Shown piece by piece: positions 1 to 13,011 of a stretch of DNA of 64,000 nt (within the stretch, counting starts at the first letter, position 1; every line of letters starts with the position of its first letter). The position numbers and the translations under genes were made by a program. The notes beneath the pieces are model-generated. The model had not been told where the DNA came from, made no database searches, and saw only the letters and a list, made by a program, of their open reading frames with translations. The DNA lies in contig NW_004457695.1 in the NCBI RefSeq assembly GCF_000203815.1, forward strand, positions 620,001 to 684,000. The letters are read 5' to 3'. This stretch comes from Cavenderia fasciculata. Taxonomy: Eukaryota; Evosea; Eumycetozoa; Acytosteliales; Cavenderiaceae.

Positions 1-1496
1 TTAACTTGTTGTTGTTGTTGTTGTTTTAATTGATAAAGTTGTTGATGTTGATATTGTTGTTGATGATAGAGACTATAATTTTGTTGTAATTGTTGTTTTT
101 GAATTTGAAGTTGTTGTTGTTGATATTGATTGACCATTGTGTGTTTGGCCATTGATCTCTTTTTACTATAGAATTGACATATATTACAATCATCGGGATT
201 GACACACGGATGATATTTCTTTTCGTGGTGTGATAGATTCGATTTTGAGGTGACCTTGGTGCACCCCGGATGTCTGCATTGCGCAAGTTGCTCCTCTTTG
301 GCAGGGTCCTTGATGGGAATGTCGTTTCGTCGGCACACCTGACACGTCTCGTCACATTCGTTGTGCGGTTTTCTTTCGTGTATCGATAGTGACTGCTTCT
401 TTGTAAAGGTATATATGTTTCCGAGCGTGAGGCAGTATTGATGTCGGCATTTCAACTTGCCATCACTGGAAAGCAGCGTTGAAAGTTTAGGGCGTCTTAA
501 TTGGTTAAGTGGTAAAGAAAATAATGCTTCGTAATTAATCTCCATTCCAACTGGTGGTGATGTAGGTATTGCATTTCTTCTTTTTCTTTTTGGTTTTGTT
601 TTATCATCTTCTTCATCTGATATTATATTTTGTTGATTATTTTGTTGATTATTATATCCATTTGAATTTGATTCCATTAGTAATTGTTGTTGATGTTCTT
701 TTGTTGGTCTAAATATTGATAAATGTTGTTGAGATTGTGATATTGGTTGAACTATATATTGACCATTTTGTTGTTGATTGTGACCATTTTGTTGATGATG
801 GTGATTATTATTATTATTATTATGAGGTTGTTGTAAATGATGATGATGGTGATGATGTTGTTGTTGTTGTGGATGTTGATGAAATATATCATTACTTAAA
901 AATGGAGGTGATGAAGATGATGAAGATGGTGAATAATTATTTCCATTTCCATTATTAATATTATTATTATTATATTGTTGTTGTTGAATTAAATTTGATG
1001 TTGGTAATTGTTGTGATTGTTGTGGATGTCTTTGTTTATTATCATTATCAATATTATTATTATTTTGATTATTATTTTGATTATTTTGATTATTTTGATT
1101 TTGATTTTCACCTTTATCATTTTCTGAATCATTAATCAACATATTGATTTTCATACTTGATCTAATCTTATTCTTTTCATCATCTACTTGTTGTTCTAAA
1201 TATTCTTTTTCATTGCCACCAATAATGTTGAAATGGTAGTGTCCATTGATACTCTTTTTGAGTAGAGATGATGATGATGATGAATCTAAAAGATCCAAAT
1301 GGATTCCATTCATATTGCCATGACCATTACTACTACTACTGCCACCACTGCTATGTTTAATGTCTATATCATCTTGTGTGGTACTTGTATCCCAAAACTC
1401 CAATATCGATCTTGCAACCAATAATTCCTTGTTTTTAATGTCTTCTTCTTCTTGCTCTGTTGTCATCATCATATGATTACTACTACTACTATTCAT
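1..1496 (-). CDS. Gln/Asn-rich protein with two tandem Cys/His zinc-binding modules (3' end beyond window)
   Basis: The reading frame opens at ATG 1496-1494 and stays open to the left edge, so about 498 residues are visible and the C-terminus is missing. The N-terminal two thirds is low complexity (Ser, Asn, Gln and His runs). A basic patch, KPKRKRR, could be a nuclear signal. From about residue 350 there are two copies of a Cys/His module. Each has C-x4-C, then a spacer ending LSxH, then H-x4-H, then a short C-x(3-5)-C-x2-C tail. The first copy starts CRHQYC (Cys350) and the second CRHPGC (Cys407). The C2H2 halves resemble classical zinc fingers; the extra Cys tail is unusual. After the modules the protein returns to a Gln-rich region. 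A nuclear DNA- or RNA-binding role is inferred from the architecture only; I do not recognise an orthologue. Confidence 0.75.
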   Translation of the reverse strand, partial: MNSSSSNHMMMTTEQEEEDIKNKELLVARSILEFWDTSTTQDDIDIKHSSGGSSSSNGHGNMNGIHLDLLDSSSSSSLLKKSINGHYHFNIIGGNEKEYLEQQVDDEKNKIRSSMKINMLINDSENDKGENQNQNNQNNQNNNQNNNNIDNDNKQRHPQQSQQLPTSNLIQQQQYNNNNINNGNGNNYSPSSSSSSPPFLSNDIFHQHPQQQQHHHHHHHLQQPHNNNNNNHHHQQNGHNQQQNGQYIVQPISQSQQHLSIFRPTKEHQQQLLMESNSNGYNNQQNNQQNIISDEEDDKTKPKRKRRNAIPTSPPVGMEINYEALFSLPLNQLRRPKLSTLLSSDGKLKCRHQYCLTLGNIYTFTKKQSLSIHERKPHNECDETCQVCRRNDIPIKDPAKEEQLAQCRHPGCTKVTSKSNLSHHEKKYHPCVNPDDCNICQFYSKKRSMAKHTMVNQYQQQQLQIQKQQLQQNYSLYHQQQYQHQQLYQLKQQQQQQV

Positions 1497-2662
1497 TGTG
1501 TGTGTTGAGAGTCAAAAGTAGATTAAAAAGTAAATCTTTTCTCTTTAGCAATAGGTAGTCTAAAGATAAGAAGAAGAAGAAGAAGTAATATATAGTTGTA
1601 GTTGTAGTTGTAAGAGGTAGGTTGGAACTAAAAGGTAGAGTAGACTAGATAGAGTGTTTGTTTCTGTCTCTCTGTCTGTCTGATTGATGATACTTGTTGC
1701 GTTGTCTGTTCTCTCTGTGTGTATGTGTGTGTGTTCTGCTGTCTGTGAAGAATGTGATTAAATTTAAAACCCCCCTTCTTCCAGAGTCTCTCTACTACAA
1801 TGGATGATCAGAGTGAGTTAGGTGAATGAATGATCAATTATATGAAGCGTGTGTATTTGTGGTTGTGACAGTGAAACTTTGTTGTTGAGATGTGGTGATG
1901 GTGGTGGTGGGGAGGATAGTGATGATGACAGACCAGCAGCCAAACCAACCAACAACTAAACAAACTAGTCTAGACTTTTGTATGTGATGACGCAATATTC
2001 TTAACACTTTGTGTATATGTGTGTATGTGTGTTTGTTTGTCTGTGTGTTTGAACCGCCAAGTAGTAGAGAGTATATGGTAGTGCTATATCTATATTCCGA
2101 TCTGTATGAATCTTGATTGATATGTATGTATGTATAACTCTACTACTATAGTACAAATACTAATATACTATTACAACAAACAACAAACAACAAACAACAT
2201 ATGTCTATGATATAAATAAATATTGACAACCCAACTGTAAAGTGGACTACGAGTGACCATCAGTTAGCCAGCTCAGTTTTTAGGTTGTTTGACAAAAAAA
2301 AACTAAAAAAAATTTGGTGCATCTGCCATTGCTTGTGCTGGACTTTTCTCAGTTGGTTGACTTTCTACGTATGTACGTAGTCCACCATCCATACTCAGAT
2401 TTGTGATCTCAAACCACTTTTTAGAAAAAAAAAAAAAACAATCTTATGTTTTGATTTACCAATATTTAGCCTTTAAAAAAAAATAAATAAATAGATTATT
2501 TGTGAATTTATTGCTGTTGAAAATTATTATATATGTATATATTAATTATTATTATTAATTATTATTATTATTAATGATTAATGATTAATGATTAATATTA
2601 TTAGTTAGTTGGTTAGTTAGTTAGTACTTTATAGTTTGGTTCGATTTAAATTATTATTATTA
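1497..2662. other. Intergenic region between two minus-strand genes
   Basis: No supportable gene. The part next to 1496 is the presumed 5' flank of the zinc-finger gene and holds GT-rich, TG-repeat and T-rich stretches. From about 2440 it becomes strongly AT-rich with short tandem repeats (TTATTA, TTAATGA, TTAG), as expected near the 3' end of the neighbouring gene. Confidence 0.6.
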
Positions 2663-3589
2663 TTAATTATTATTATTATTAATATCAATTGATACTGATG
2701 GTAAAGATTGAATATCAATTGAAATGAATGAAGTTGGATTATTATTAATATTATGATGACTTGTATAACTATTACTATCAAATGTAAAATCAGAACTAAT
2801 CGATTCAGAATCACAATCTGACATTTCAAAACTATCACCTGATTGAATACAAATCGATTTTGCAGATGTGGCTTGATTTTGTTGTTGTTCATTTACATTT
2901 ACAATGGGAGTTGCTGGAAGATCAACTTCAACCCATAATTCCATACATTTCTTTTGAGTTGATTGTTTATAATATTCAAATAAATGTAATGACCATACAA
3001 TACCTGATCTTGAAAACTTGGTATTTAAAACTTGAATTTCAATATGTAAATGATATAAATACTAAAAAAAAAAAGAATATTAATATTTAAAATATTTTGA
3101 TTGTTTTAATATATTTAATATATCTAATATATTTATACATACTTTGTTTGTAATTAACATAAAACCAAAACAAGATATACAAAGACCAATAAATAATATT
3201 AATACACCACCAACCAAGACGGCACCATTTTTCTTGAATAATGTAAAACTGAGTAGCATGACGAATAGACCGACCAATGGAAGAGCAACAGAGACACACC
3301 AATACACCATTTTAGTTCTAAACCAAGTGGTTTGGAGACGATCTACAGCATGGTCAAATTCTGGTTTGGTCATGTATCCATCCAAAGCATCTGGATATTC
3401 GGTTTGGAATCTTCTTGAACTCCAACATAATCCTTCTTTGGTGGTTGGAATTATAATCTTATTTTTTGTTGATTGTGGTAATGCAAATGATATCGATGGT
3501 GATTGTGGTTGTGATTCCCCTTGACCTACAACATTATTATTATTATTATTATTTGAAGTCAATGGAATGTTATTATTTGGAGTTGACAT
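2663..3589 (-). CDS. Golgin A7/ERF4-type protein with two membrane segments
   Basis: Two exons, 3589-3143 and 3061-2663, joined over an 81-base intron (GTATGT donor, T-rich acceptor). The join is phase 0, giving 281 residues. After an Asn-rich N-terminus comes RRFQTEYPDALDGYMTKPEF, which matches the start of the Golgin-A7/ERF4 (CHIC-like) domain. Two hydrophobic helices follow (about residues 94-144). Exon 2 restores the second half of the domain (IEIQVLNTKF, then a region ending WVEVDLP), so the intron assignment is well supported. The tail is acidic, Ser- and Asn-rich. Family members act with DHHC palmitoyltransferases at the ER/Golgi in Ras and other S-acylation. The role here is inferred from the domain, and the membrane insertion is typical of CHIC/ERF4-type members. 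Confidence 0.72.
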
Positions 3590-5241
3590 TATTGATTATT
3601 ATTATTGATTGGATTAATTATCTTAAAATTGAGTGATGATTATGAATAATGATGTGATGATGATGTGAAGGTTATAATTGATTATTATAATTTGATTTGA
3701 TTTGATTAATGATTGGATCGATGATATATTGATTTGATATACGATGATGATGTTGTTATTAAAGGAGACTATTAAATAGTTGAGGGGACAATAGTAATTA
3801 CTCGTCGACCAAGGGAAACGAGTGGGGATCGAGCGAGTTTAGTTGGGATCGTGTAGACAGAGACTATATTTCGGCAAAAAGTGAATATGTACAAATGATA
3901 ATTATGATGGATGTATGGATGATGATTACGATGGTGATAATAATTAATTATATAAAGAGTGTTGTATTTGGTGATGATGATGTTTGCTTCGACTATTATC
4001 ATTATATATGTTTATTAAAAGGGGTTGTAGGATCGGTTGGCTTCCTTAACTTCATTGTTGTTGTGGGTGGGTGAGTGGAAATTGATCACTAACCTACTTA
4101 GTTGTTAAAAATAGGGGGGGTGGGTGGGTTGTTTCGGTGCTTGTGAATAGATTGGATTGAGTGGTGAGCTCAAATGAGGCATATCTATATTTTTGGTTGA
4201 ACTGATGATACACACACAACACACACAATACATGAAAGTACGCGGTTGTTCAAAACAGGTTGTTGTAAGCATGCCCAACCCCCCCCCCCCCCCCCTCCTT
4301 GTCTCGAGAGGCTGTTGCTAGTTGTTTTTTAAAATCGATCGGATCGATTGTGATGGATGAGGTGAAAGAAAGTAAGTTAATTAATTAAACCCTACCTCGT
4401 TTCAACGAATGAGTGGGGTGATGCCACACACACCCACAACCTAACCTACGTCATACGAAGCAAAGATATCAAGTCAAGACATGTGACAAAGAAAAGAGAG
4501 GACAACAATAAATTCAATTTGCAGGTTTCGGCCCATCCCTCCTCCTTTTCACCTCTTGCTCCACCATTTTGCTGAATTTGCCTTGACCAAATTTTTAAAA
4601 CAGACTTGTGATCTTTGCAACAAGTTTGCCCAATAATTAAATTAATTAATTAACTTGTGATTTGCAGACAGATATATGTTGTTGTCGAAATCATGATAGA
4701 ACCAAATCTATTTTGTCCAATGATCACACATTTTCCTCTCTTTTGATCAAACTTTCAGATGAAGCACATTTAACTTCAAGTTTTGGGGGGAGAGGCAAGG
4801 GCCCTTGCCTTCCTTGTTATGATTATTCAAATAAATATTGTTGATAGATATTATATTATAATTATAATTCTAGATTTAAAGGAGGAGGAGGTAAACTGTT
4901 TAAAAGTATAAGTTGATGGATGGATGAATGGATAGATAGATATTATGTCTCGAGATTCAGGATTAAACTTTCTCTTTCCCTCTCCCTCTCTAAACCAACC
5001 ACACTACCCAAGGTAAATCCTTGGCCCATACAACCCTTACATCCTATAGTTTATTTTAAAAAGAAAAAGAAAAAGTAAAGAACAGATTGGAACCATTCCA
5101 AATTTAAAAGAAATCTTACCAATTTGTTTTTTATAATACTTCTATTCTATATATCTTCCTCTCTTCTCTCTTCTTCTTCTTTTATCTTCAATGTTTTGAT
5201 TTAAATTTGATGGTTTGCTAAAATATATATTATTAACTTGT
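3590..5241. other. Intergenic region, no gene seen
   Basis: About 1.65 kb between two minus-strand genes. It holds TGATGATG-type repeats (3620-3760), a run of 17 C residues at 4279-4295, and purine-rich blocks. Short open frames exist but have low-complexity or atypical composition and no neighbouring splice logic. The 3' end of the CobW-like gene lies at the right edge. Confidence 0.55.
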
Positions 5242-7101
5242 TTATTCTTCGTCTTGTTCATCTTCATCATCTTCACCTTCTTCTTCTTCATCAATTAAAT
5301 CCAATTCATTCATTTCTTCAATGAGTTGAGCAAGTGGATCTTTGAATTGTTTCCATTCATTTGGACCCATCTTTAATTCCTCGTCGGTGAGCATACATGC
5401 TTGGAGACCCTTTTTGAATGCCTCAGTGTCAAACCCGTTGGTTTCAGCACCAAAATAGGTAAGGTCATTCTTTCTGTCTTGGTAAGTGTTTAATCCAATA
5501 TCCTTTTTAATTGCCTTTACTACGTTTTCTTCTTGTGGCCAATCCTTTTCTTCCATTACACTAAAGAATTCTCTACTTGGTTCAATGGTAAGTCCTTCTG
5601 GTGACTGAGATAGATAAGATAAGAAATAAAAGAAAGAAGGGAGATTAATATAATATTAAAAAACATTATTATATATAATATATATATATATCTTTTGATT
5701 ATTATTATTATATTTTTATACATACAAGAGCAAACTTGTAATATTTGATCATATCATTGGCTAACCAAATATCACCAGAGATGAGCAAGAGACCTTTGGT
5801 ATTTTGAACGTTGAGAGTCTCTTCATCACCATTTTCAAAGAGGAATTTGTGGAATCTTTCTGGATGGATGGGAACACGTTGCATGGATCTATTGATACTG
5901 ACACCATTGTGTGATTCGCTAGCCGAGGCATAGTCTGGGATTTCAAATGGCTCGTCGGTTGGGAAGAGTTGTTTTAATGAGATGTTGGAGAATTTGGTGC
6001 CGCCATTGACCACCTTGACACCTGGTATCAAAAGCTTGACAAATCTCTCGATAAAAGCTACATCTTGTGCATCGGCAATATCACTCTTGTTGAGGAATAC
6101 AGTCATTGATGATTCGATTTGTTCAGTGATCAGAGTATGTACAAACTCGTCTTTTTTGGCAACCAATTCATCATCCTCTTCATCCTCTTCTTCTTCTTCA
6201 TTGTGATCATCACAACAATCATCTTTGCATTCCTTTTCCTTTTCCTTTTCCTTTTCATCGGCATTGGTACATTTACCGTCTTTGCAACAGTCATCCTTTA
6301 CATCCTTCTTTTCATCAGCCTTGTTGGTACATTCTCCACCAGCACAACAGTCATCCTTCTTTTCATCAGCAGTCTTGGTGCATTTACCGTCCTTGCAACA
6401 ATCATCTTCCTCCTCATCTTCAAAAATGAAAAGGTCGGCGTGTCTTTGACCAAGTGTATCGACTGACTTGAGGTCATCCAAAAACTTGCTAGTATCTACT
6501 ACACTAATCATATTTTTCAATTCAATATTCTTCAAAAAAGAAATAGAGATGTTAGGATACTAATACTTACTAACTATTACTATATATTTTACTTATATAT
6601 ATATATATATATATATCTTGTTTGTTTATAACATACCGAAAAGATAATACCGAGTGGACCTTCATCGATGAATCTCATGAGATCGAGAAACATGGTAGTT
6701 TCAAATGAACTGCTTACAAACACGAAACCCTTGATATCTGCAGCTGGAGCATTCTTTGACTTGTTCAAAACAGCTTCTTCAATAGCATCTTCATTCAAGT
6801 TGGTATAGATAACTTTGTTATGTTCGACAATCTATATAGGTAGGTAGGTAGATACGATAGATACGATAGATTAGTTTATCCATCTCTATTCTTTCATTCC
6901 ATATATTATAGGAGTACATACACATGCTTCATGTGAAATCTTTGCACCTTCAAGTGAGAGTACAGATGGTGGTAACTTGCCTGTGATAGTGTCAAAGATA
7001 ACAGCAACCTTTTGGTCACCAATCAATGAGGTGATTCTATTGACCAATGTAACCTTTCCACTGTCCTTGAAACCGACGATAATAATAGCTGGAATATCCA
7101 T
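5242..7101 (-). CDS. CobW/G3E-family GTPase-like protein with Cys-rich metal-binding insert
   Basis: Four exons: 7101-6922, 6831-6637, 6529-5726, 5604-5242. All joins are in phase, with GTATGT donors, giving 513 residues. The N-terminus IIIVGFKDSGKVTLVNRI matches the G3E P-loop region, but the usual Thr/Ser after GK is Val. The CxCC metal motif expected near residues 60-70 is absent (only HEAC remains). ISVVDTSKFL and FLNKSDIAD (NKxD, about 272-275) match the later G3E core. QRVPIHPERFHKFLF (start of the CobW C-terminal domain) and GDIWLAND follow. Between about residues 163 and 245 sits an acidic insert with three DDCCxxGxCT repeats plus a fourth partial CKDDCCDD, 12 Cys in all. Family members deliver zinc, cobalt or iron to client enzymes. 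The insert suggests metal binding; GTPase activity is doubtful. Confidence 0.82.
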
Positions 7102-8229
7102 CTTTCTCTCTCTCTTTAAGAATATCTCTTATCTATCTATCTATGTTTAGTTTGTTGAAAATGTGTGTGTCGTTGACCTAGGCCACCCGAACCGAACGAA
7201 CCGAGACATAATATTAAAGTTTTTCGAGTTTTCACAAAATTCAAATAAAATATGTGATGGAGGATGTTTGTGGAGTGTGTCTGGGATGTCATTCTATAAA
7301 TAAATACTTATACATATCTATATCATCTATCTATCAACTGATTTCATTGAATTAAAATTCAACTTTTACTTTTTTAAACCAAACTATAATCTTAAAGTCA
7401 ACCAGGTGCAAAAAGGATTGTTCCATGTTTGGCATTGAGTAGTTGACTGGAGGAAGTTCGAAAGGGTATTAATAAAAGTCTTGTTGGAATCATGATGGAT
7501 TATGTGTGTTTGTTTGTTGGTTTCCTACTTCCTCTCTCTCTCTTGCCACAGTGTTCAAAATATTTAATTCAAAAAATGTGGTTCGGTGAAATTTTGACGG
7601 ATTGTGAATATCGCAAACAAAGTGTTCCAAGTAGAAAACCCAAATTTACAGCCATCTGGAAGTAGTAGTATGATCGATGGAAGACCAGACATGATCTTCT
7701 CTCATTCACAATTCACCATAAACATTGAGACATCTTCTTGCTTTGAATGTGATTCATACAATACTGCATCCTGCCTTTTTTTTAATATTTACTTTTTAAA
7801 AGTATGCAACCAATTATTTAATACAATCATTCGTCTCGTCTATTTCATTTCAATCAACAACAACAAAGTCCAGCAAAGTAATTTAAAGGTAAGCTAGGAA
7901 TTTGAATGCAACCAACCCAATGAATTGTCGAACCCAACCACCACATCGTATTACTTTTTTTTTTTTGTTAATATCTTTTTTTTTGTTGCAATTGCTTGTC
8001 CCCACAACCCTCATCTTTATTTCCCAACATCTTTAAAATCCAACCAACACCAAAAACCCATCATCATTGATTACTTTTAAATTTGGGTTAAATTCTTGTT
8101 TATTTGATGAGTATAATAATCACAAGGTGTTGTATATATATATATATATGTTTATATATAATGTGTGGGTGTGATGAACGATACCAATATCTGCTATCTT
8201 TTTGAGGAGGAGCCTCTTTGATCAAAGGG

Positions 8230-8321
8230 GGAAAATAGTTGCTATCAGGTGTGAAAAAAATTGTTTTTTTTTTTTTTTTTTTTCCAACAATTTTTTTCAC
8301 ACCTGATAGCAACTATTTTCC
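8230..8321. repeat. Perfect 36-bp inverted repeat (hairpin)
   Basis: The left arm at 8230-8265 and the right arm at 8286-8321 are exact reverse complements over 36 bases. Each contains GCTATCAGGTGTG or its complement. They are separated by a 20-base spacer of 18 T plus CC. As RNA or single-stranded DNA this would form a very stable hairpin. It could be a small foldback element (MITE-like) or a structured transcript. No flanking target-site duplication is obvious by eye. Confidence 0.9.
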
Positions 8322-8399
8322 TCACAAAGATTTTACTATAGTTTTTTTTTTTCTTCTCTCATTATCTGTAAATTATATCATTATAAAAAGGTGCGTTTA

Positions 8400-8482
8400 G
8401 AGAAGAGAAGAGAAGAGAGGAGAGGAGAGGAGAGGAGAGGAGAGGAGAGGAGAGGAGAGGAGAGGAGAGGAGAGGAGAGGAG
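8400..8482. repeat. GGAGA pentanucleotide microsatellite
   Basis: About 80 bases of near-perfect AGAGG/GGAGA units on the plus strand, starting as AGAAG units and ending in GGAGAACTATAA. Purine-only on one strand. Confidence 0.95.
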
Positions 8483-8606
8483 AACTATAAAGAGATAGAA
8501 GAGAGGGACGGAGAAACACGACAATCATCAACAACAACAAATATATTAATAGATAGACACTTTCGCGATACAACTACCATGAAAACAACATCATGATGAT
8601 TTGATT

Positions 8607-8697
<91 letters not shown>
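8607..8697. repeat. GACA tetranucleotide microsatellite
   Basis: Roughly 22 uninterrupted GACA units. It lies about 290 bases upstream of the rab1 start codon, so it may sit in the 5' flank or leader of that gene. Confidence 0.95.
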
Positions 8698-8988
8698 CCT
8701 AAATACTAACGTACTTCTTTGTTTCTCTATTTTTTAAAAAATCATCACCACACTATCAATCAATCAAATCCATCTCCAATCAATCTTCTTTTACTTTTAC
8801 CTATTATTATTATTTCAATATTAAACAAACTATCTACTCTACTCTTGCTCTTGCTCTACTTACACAAATTTAGAATCAACATTATTTAGTTTGATTTTGT
8901 AGTTATAGTCTCATACGCCTTTTCTTCCCGAGTAGTTAATATTAATTTATATTGTTTAGTTTCAACAAAACAGAAAGCATAACCAAAA

Positions 8989-10154
<1,166 letters not shown>

Positions 10155-10660
10155 ACACACACACGCGTGCGAGATAACAAACTTTTTATTTACCAACCAA
10201 ACAACAAAACACAAAAAACAACACAAAAAAAAAACAACAACATTTCCAACATCCCCAACATCCTTACAACAAAACAATTTTTTTAATTTTCTAACAATCT
10301 AAAAAGTAATAATAATAATAATAATAATAATCATCATCATTACCCACCCACATACAATCAATCAAATCATCTTCACCATTCAATCTATTTATTTTATCTT
10401 TTTTTTAAAAACAAATAATAATAATAATAATAATAATAATTGGTACCACCCAAAAAAAAACAAAAAGTGATATCCATATAATAATAATTAATAATAATAA
10501 TAATAATAATTTACCATACCCTTCAATCAATTTAAATAGAGTTTTTAATGTTGTTTTTTTTAACCAAAACAAAAAAAAAAATAAAAAAATAATAAAATTT
10601 TAATGTATAATCTAAAAAAACTCTATTATTATCTTTATTTATTTATTTATTATCTTTTTA
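10155..10660. other. Convergent 3' intergenic region
   Basis: AT-rich spacer between the converging ends of rab1 and the small secreted protein gene. It holds AAT/TAA trinucleotide runs and A-runs typical of dictyostelid 3' flanks. No gene seen. Confidence 0.6.
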
Positions 10661-10936
10661 TTATTGATGATCATAAACCTTGTCATCATAATTTTTAGCA
10701 TTTGAAAGATCCCATTCATGTGGTTGGTAGTGACATCCTTGACTAATACAATTTTCATAATAAATAGGGAAATCATTTTCACATGGATATGGTACATCTG
10801 GAGTTCTTTTACACATATTGTATCTCTTGAATGCATATACTTTACAACCATTACAATTAATTGCAGATACACTTTCAAATAATAATATTCCAATCATTAA
10901 ACTTGTAATTAATTTAATAAATTTTGATTTGTCCAT
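10661..10936 (-). CDS. Small secreted six-cysteine protein
   Basis: A single exon of 91 residues, starting MDKSKFIKLITSLMIGILLF. Residues 1-25 form a clear signal peptide (basic start, hydrophobic core, likely cleavage after SVSA). The mature part has six Cys (CNGC, MCK, PCE, NCI, GCH), consistent with three disulfides, and an acidic tail ending KVYDHQ. The promoter side carries a long AT-repeat TATA-like tract (about 11022-11040). I do not recognise the family. The length, signal peptide and Cys pairing suggest an extracellular or vesicular protein; function unknown. Confidence 0.65.
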   Translation of the reverse strand: MDKSKFIKLITSLMIGILLFESVSAINCNGCKVYAFKRYNMCKRTPDVPYPCENDFPIYYENCISQGCHYQPHEWDLSNAKNYDDKVYDHQ

Positions 10937-12149
10937 CTTGATTGACTATGGTAGTTTTGGTATTAATAAATAAATAATTGATTGGTATTGTTATGATATG
11001 GTAGATATTTGGTCTATATTTATATATATATATATATATTTAAAATGATATATTTGAAAAAGGTTAACTTTTGATTTTATAATTTCCCGTTTGTTTCGTC
11101 GCTCCATATTATAAAAGTTAGAATGACATTATTATTTATTATTTTTATTGTTCACACACAAAGAAAAACACAGAATTTGGTCAATTGGATAAAAACACGT
11201 ATCTCTAAACTAAAAATACAAAATGTTAACACTCGCGAGTTGTGTCATTGTCTGTCTGTCCCCATCTCTCAAATCTATTGTAGTTGTTTGGTTTGGGTTT
11301 GTTTACATAATCCTCACACTTTCCTTCGAGGTGAAATGTATCCATTAAACTGATATTTTTGGATATATCCAATATGTCTGTCTGTCTCGTCTAATCACTC
11401 GTCTTTCTTTTGGAAATTAATTTCATCATCATCACCATTTGGTTAAAAAAGATGATTGGGAGGTTTGTTGTTTCCAAGACAAAGTCTGCAGTGGAGGAGG
11501 AGGAGGAGGAGGAGGACATAAGTCTCTGGAATGTAAAGATTCCTTTGATTCAATCAAATGCTGTTGATTGCTCTTGTTCTTGTTATTGTTCTTGCTTTAT
11601 AACTTGGACTTGTTTAAACAAGACCCGAGAAAGGTATTAGCTGTGTCACCTACTCCTTCTTTTGTTCGACACATATAATAATATGAGTTTGAAGTAGGAT
11701 AGATGTAATGAATAGGATGATTATTTGATTCCAGAGCATATGATAATTGATAATAATAATAATAAGAATAAAACATGAGAACAAGGAGACGGAGAGACAG
11801 CGAAAAAAAATAAAAAAAAAACAAAACTGATCTTGCTCTGCTCCACCACTCCTGCTATCTTTTTTTGTCTTCACTCCTGCTTTATTCCTTTTATTATATT
11901 CTATCTATATATTCAAATTATATCTATCTTATTATATTATATTATATTAATATATATATACACAAGTATCACAACGTTTGCGATAGTAAACCATTGTCAT
12001 TGTATACACTAACAACAACTACAACAACACATCACACCTCACAGCGACACCATTCTCTCTCTACCCTTGTATAATATTACTACTCACTACTATCACAACT
12101 TATTCTTCTTTATAACAATAATAATAATAACAACATATAATATATAAAA
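10937..12149. other. Divergent intergenic region
   Basis: About 1.2 kb between the small secreted gene and the E2 gene. It contains a GAG trinucleotide run (11494-11516), AT-rich tracts and CT-rich segments just upstream of the E2 gene. Open frames here are short and low-complexity. Confidence 0.5.
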
Positions 12150-13011
12150 ATGATGCTTTCAAAGAGAATCGTAAAGGTAGGTTCATACACAGTTCAATGC
12201 TTCGGAGTAGATAGAGTATACGTATACTAACAATAATCAATCATAATATATATATATTTAAAGGAAACTCAAAGATTAATGAGTGAACCAGTACCAGGTA
12301 TTAGTGCCTCACCACTCAATGATAATCTTAGATACTTTAATGTTGCTATTTCAGGCCCAGTAGAATCACCATTCGAAGGTACTTTTTTAAAACAACAACA
12401 ACAACATAGATAATAATAGCTTGCTGGCTAGTCAACTTGAACTATTTGATATTAATGTAATACTCTCTCTCTCTCTCTCTATTCTCTTTTTTATTGTTTC
12501 TTTTCAACAACAATTATGGAATTGGTTTTAATAATTGGTTTGGTTTTAAAATGTTATTGGTTACAATTACTTACTTGGATGATACATCATATATATATAT
12601 GTATAGGTGGAGTTTTTCATTTAGAGTTATTCTTGACAGACGATTATCCAATGGCAGCACCAAAAGTACGTTTCCTCACCAAGATATATCATCCAAATAT
12701 CGATAAATTAGGTAGAATATGTTTGGATATTTTAAAAGACAAGTGGAGTCCAGCACTTCAAATTCGTACTGTACTACTTTCAATTCAAGCCCTTTTATCT
12801 GCACCAAACCCAGACGATCCCCTTGCCAACGATGTTGCTGAACACTGGAAATCAAATGAAAAGGATGCAATTGCGACTGGTATGTTACAACAACAACAAA
12901 ATCAAAGAGAGAGAATATTCGAACACGATCTAATATTGACACTTTTTCTTTTCTTTTATCTCTTTTTTTTTAGCCAGGGATTGGACCAAGCGTTACGCAA
13001 ATACTCAATAA
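12150..13011 (+). CDS. ube2n: Ubiquitin-conjugating enzyme E2, UBC13/UBE2N type
   Basis: Four exons: 12150-12176, 12264-12378, 12607-12879, 12974-13011, coding 150 residues. The start [14 protein letters not shown] and the end [12 protein letters not shown] both align with UBC13, so the short first and last exons are supported. The catalytic Cys86 lies in [20 protein letters not shown], and the HPN motif (YHPNIDK) stabilising the oxyanion is present. [13 protein letters not shown] matches the E3-facing surface. UBC13 works with an inactive E2 variant (UEV/MMS2) to build Lys63-linked chains in DNA damage tolerance and signalling. Length matches the family (about 150). There are two ATG codons in tandem at the start; I use the first. 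Confidence 0.95.

Larger units (their letters stand above)
7102..8988. other. Divergent intergenic region between CobW-like gene and rab1
   Basis: About 1.9 kb shared by two genes transcribed away from each other, so it should hold both promoters. It contains a perfect 36-bp inverted repeat and two long microsatellites (listed separately), plus T-rich blocks near 7950-8010. No supportable coding region. Confidence 0.6.

Noticed and set aside
7604-7897. 97-codon plus-strand frame in the cobW-rab1 spacer
   Set aside because: No standard start codon, no recognisable domain, composition like flanking non-coding DNA.
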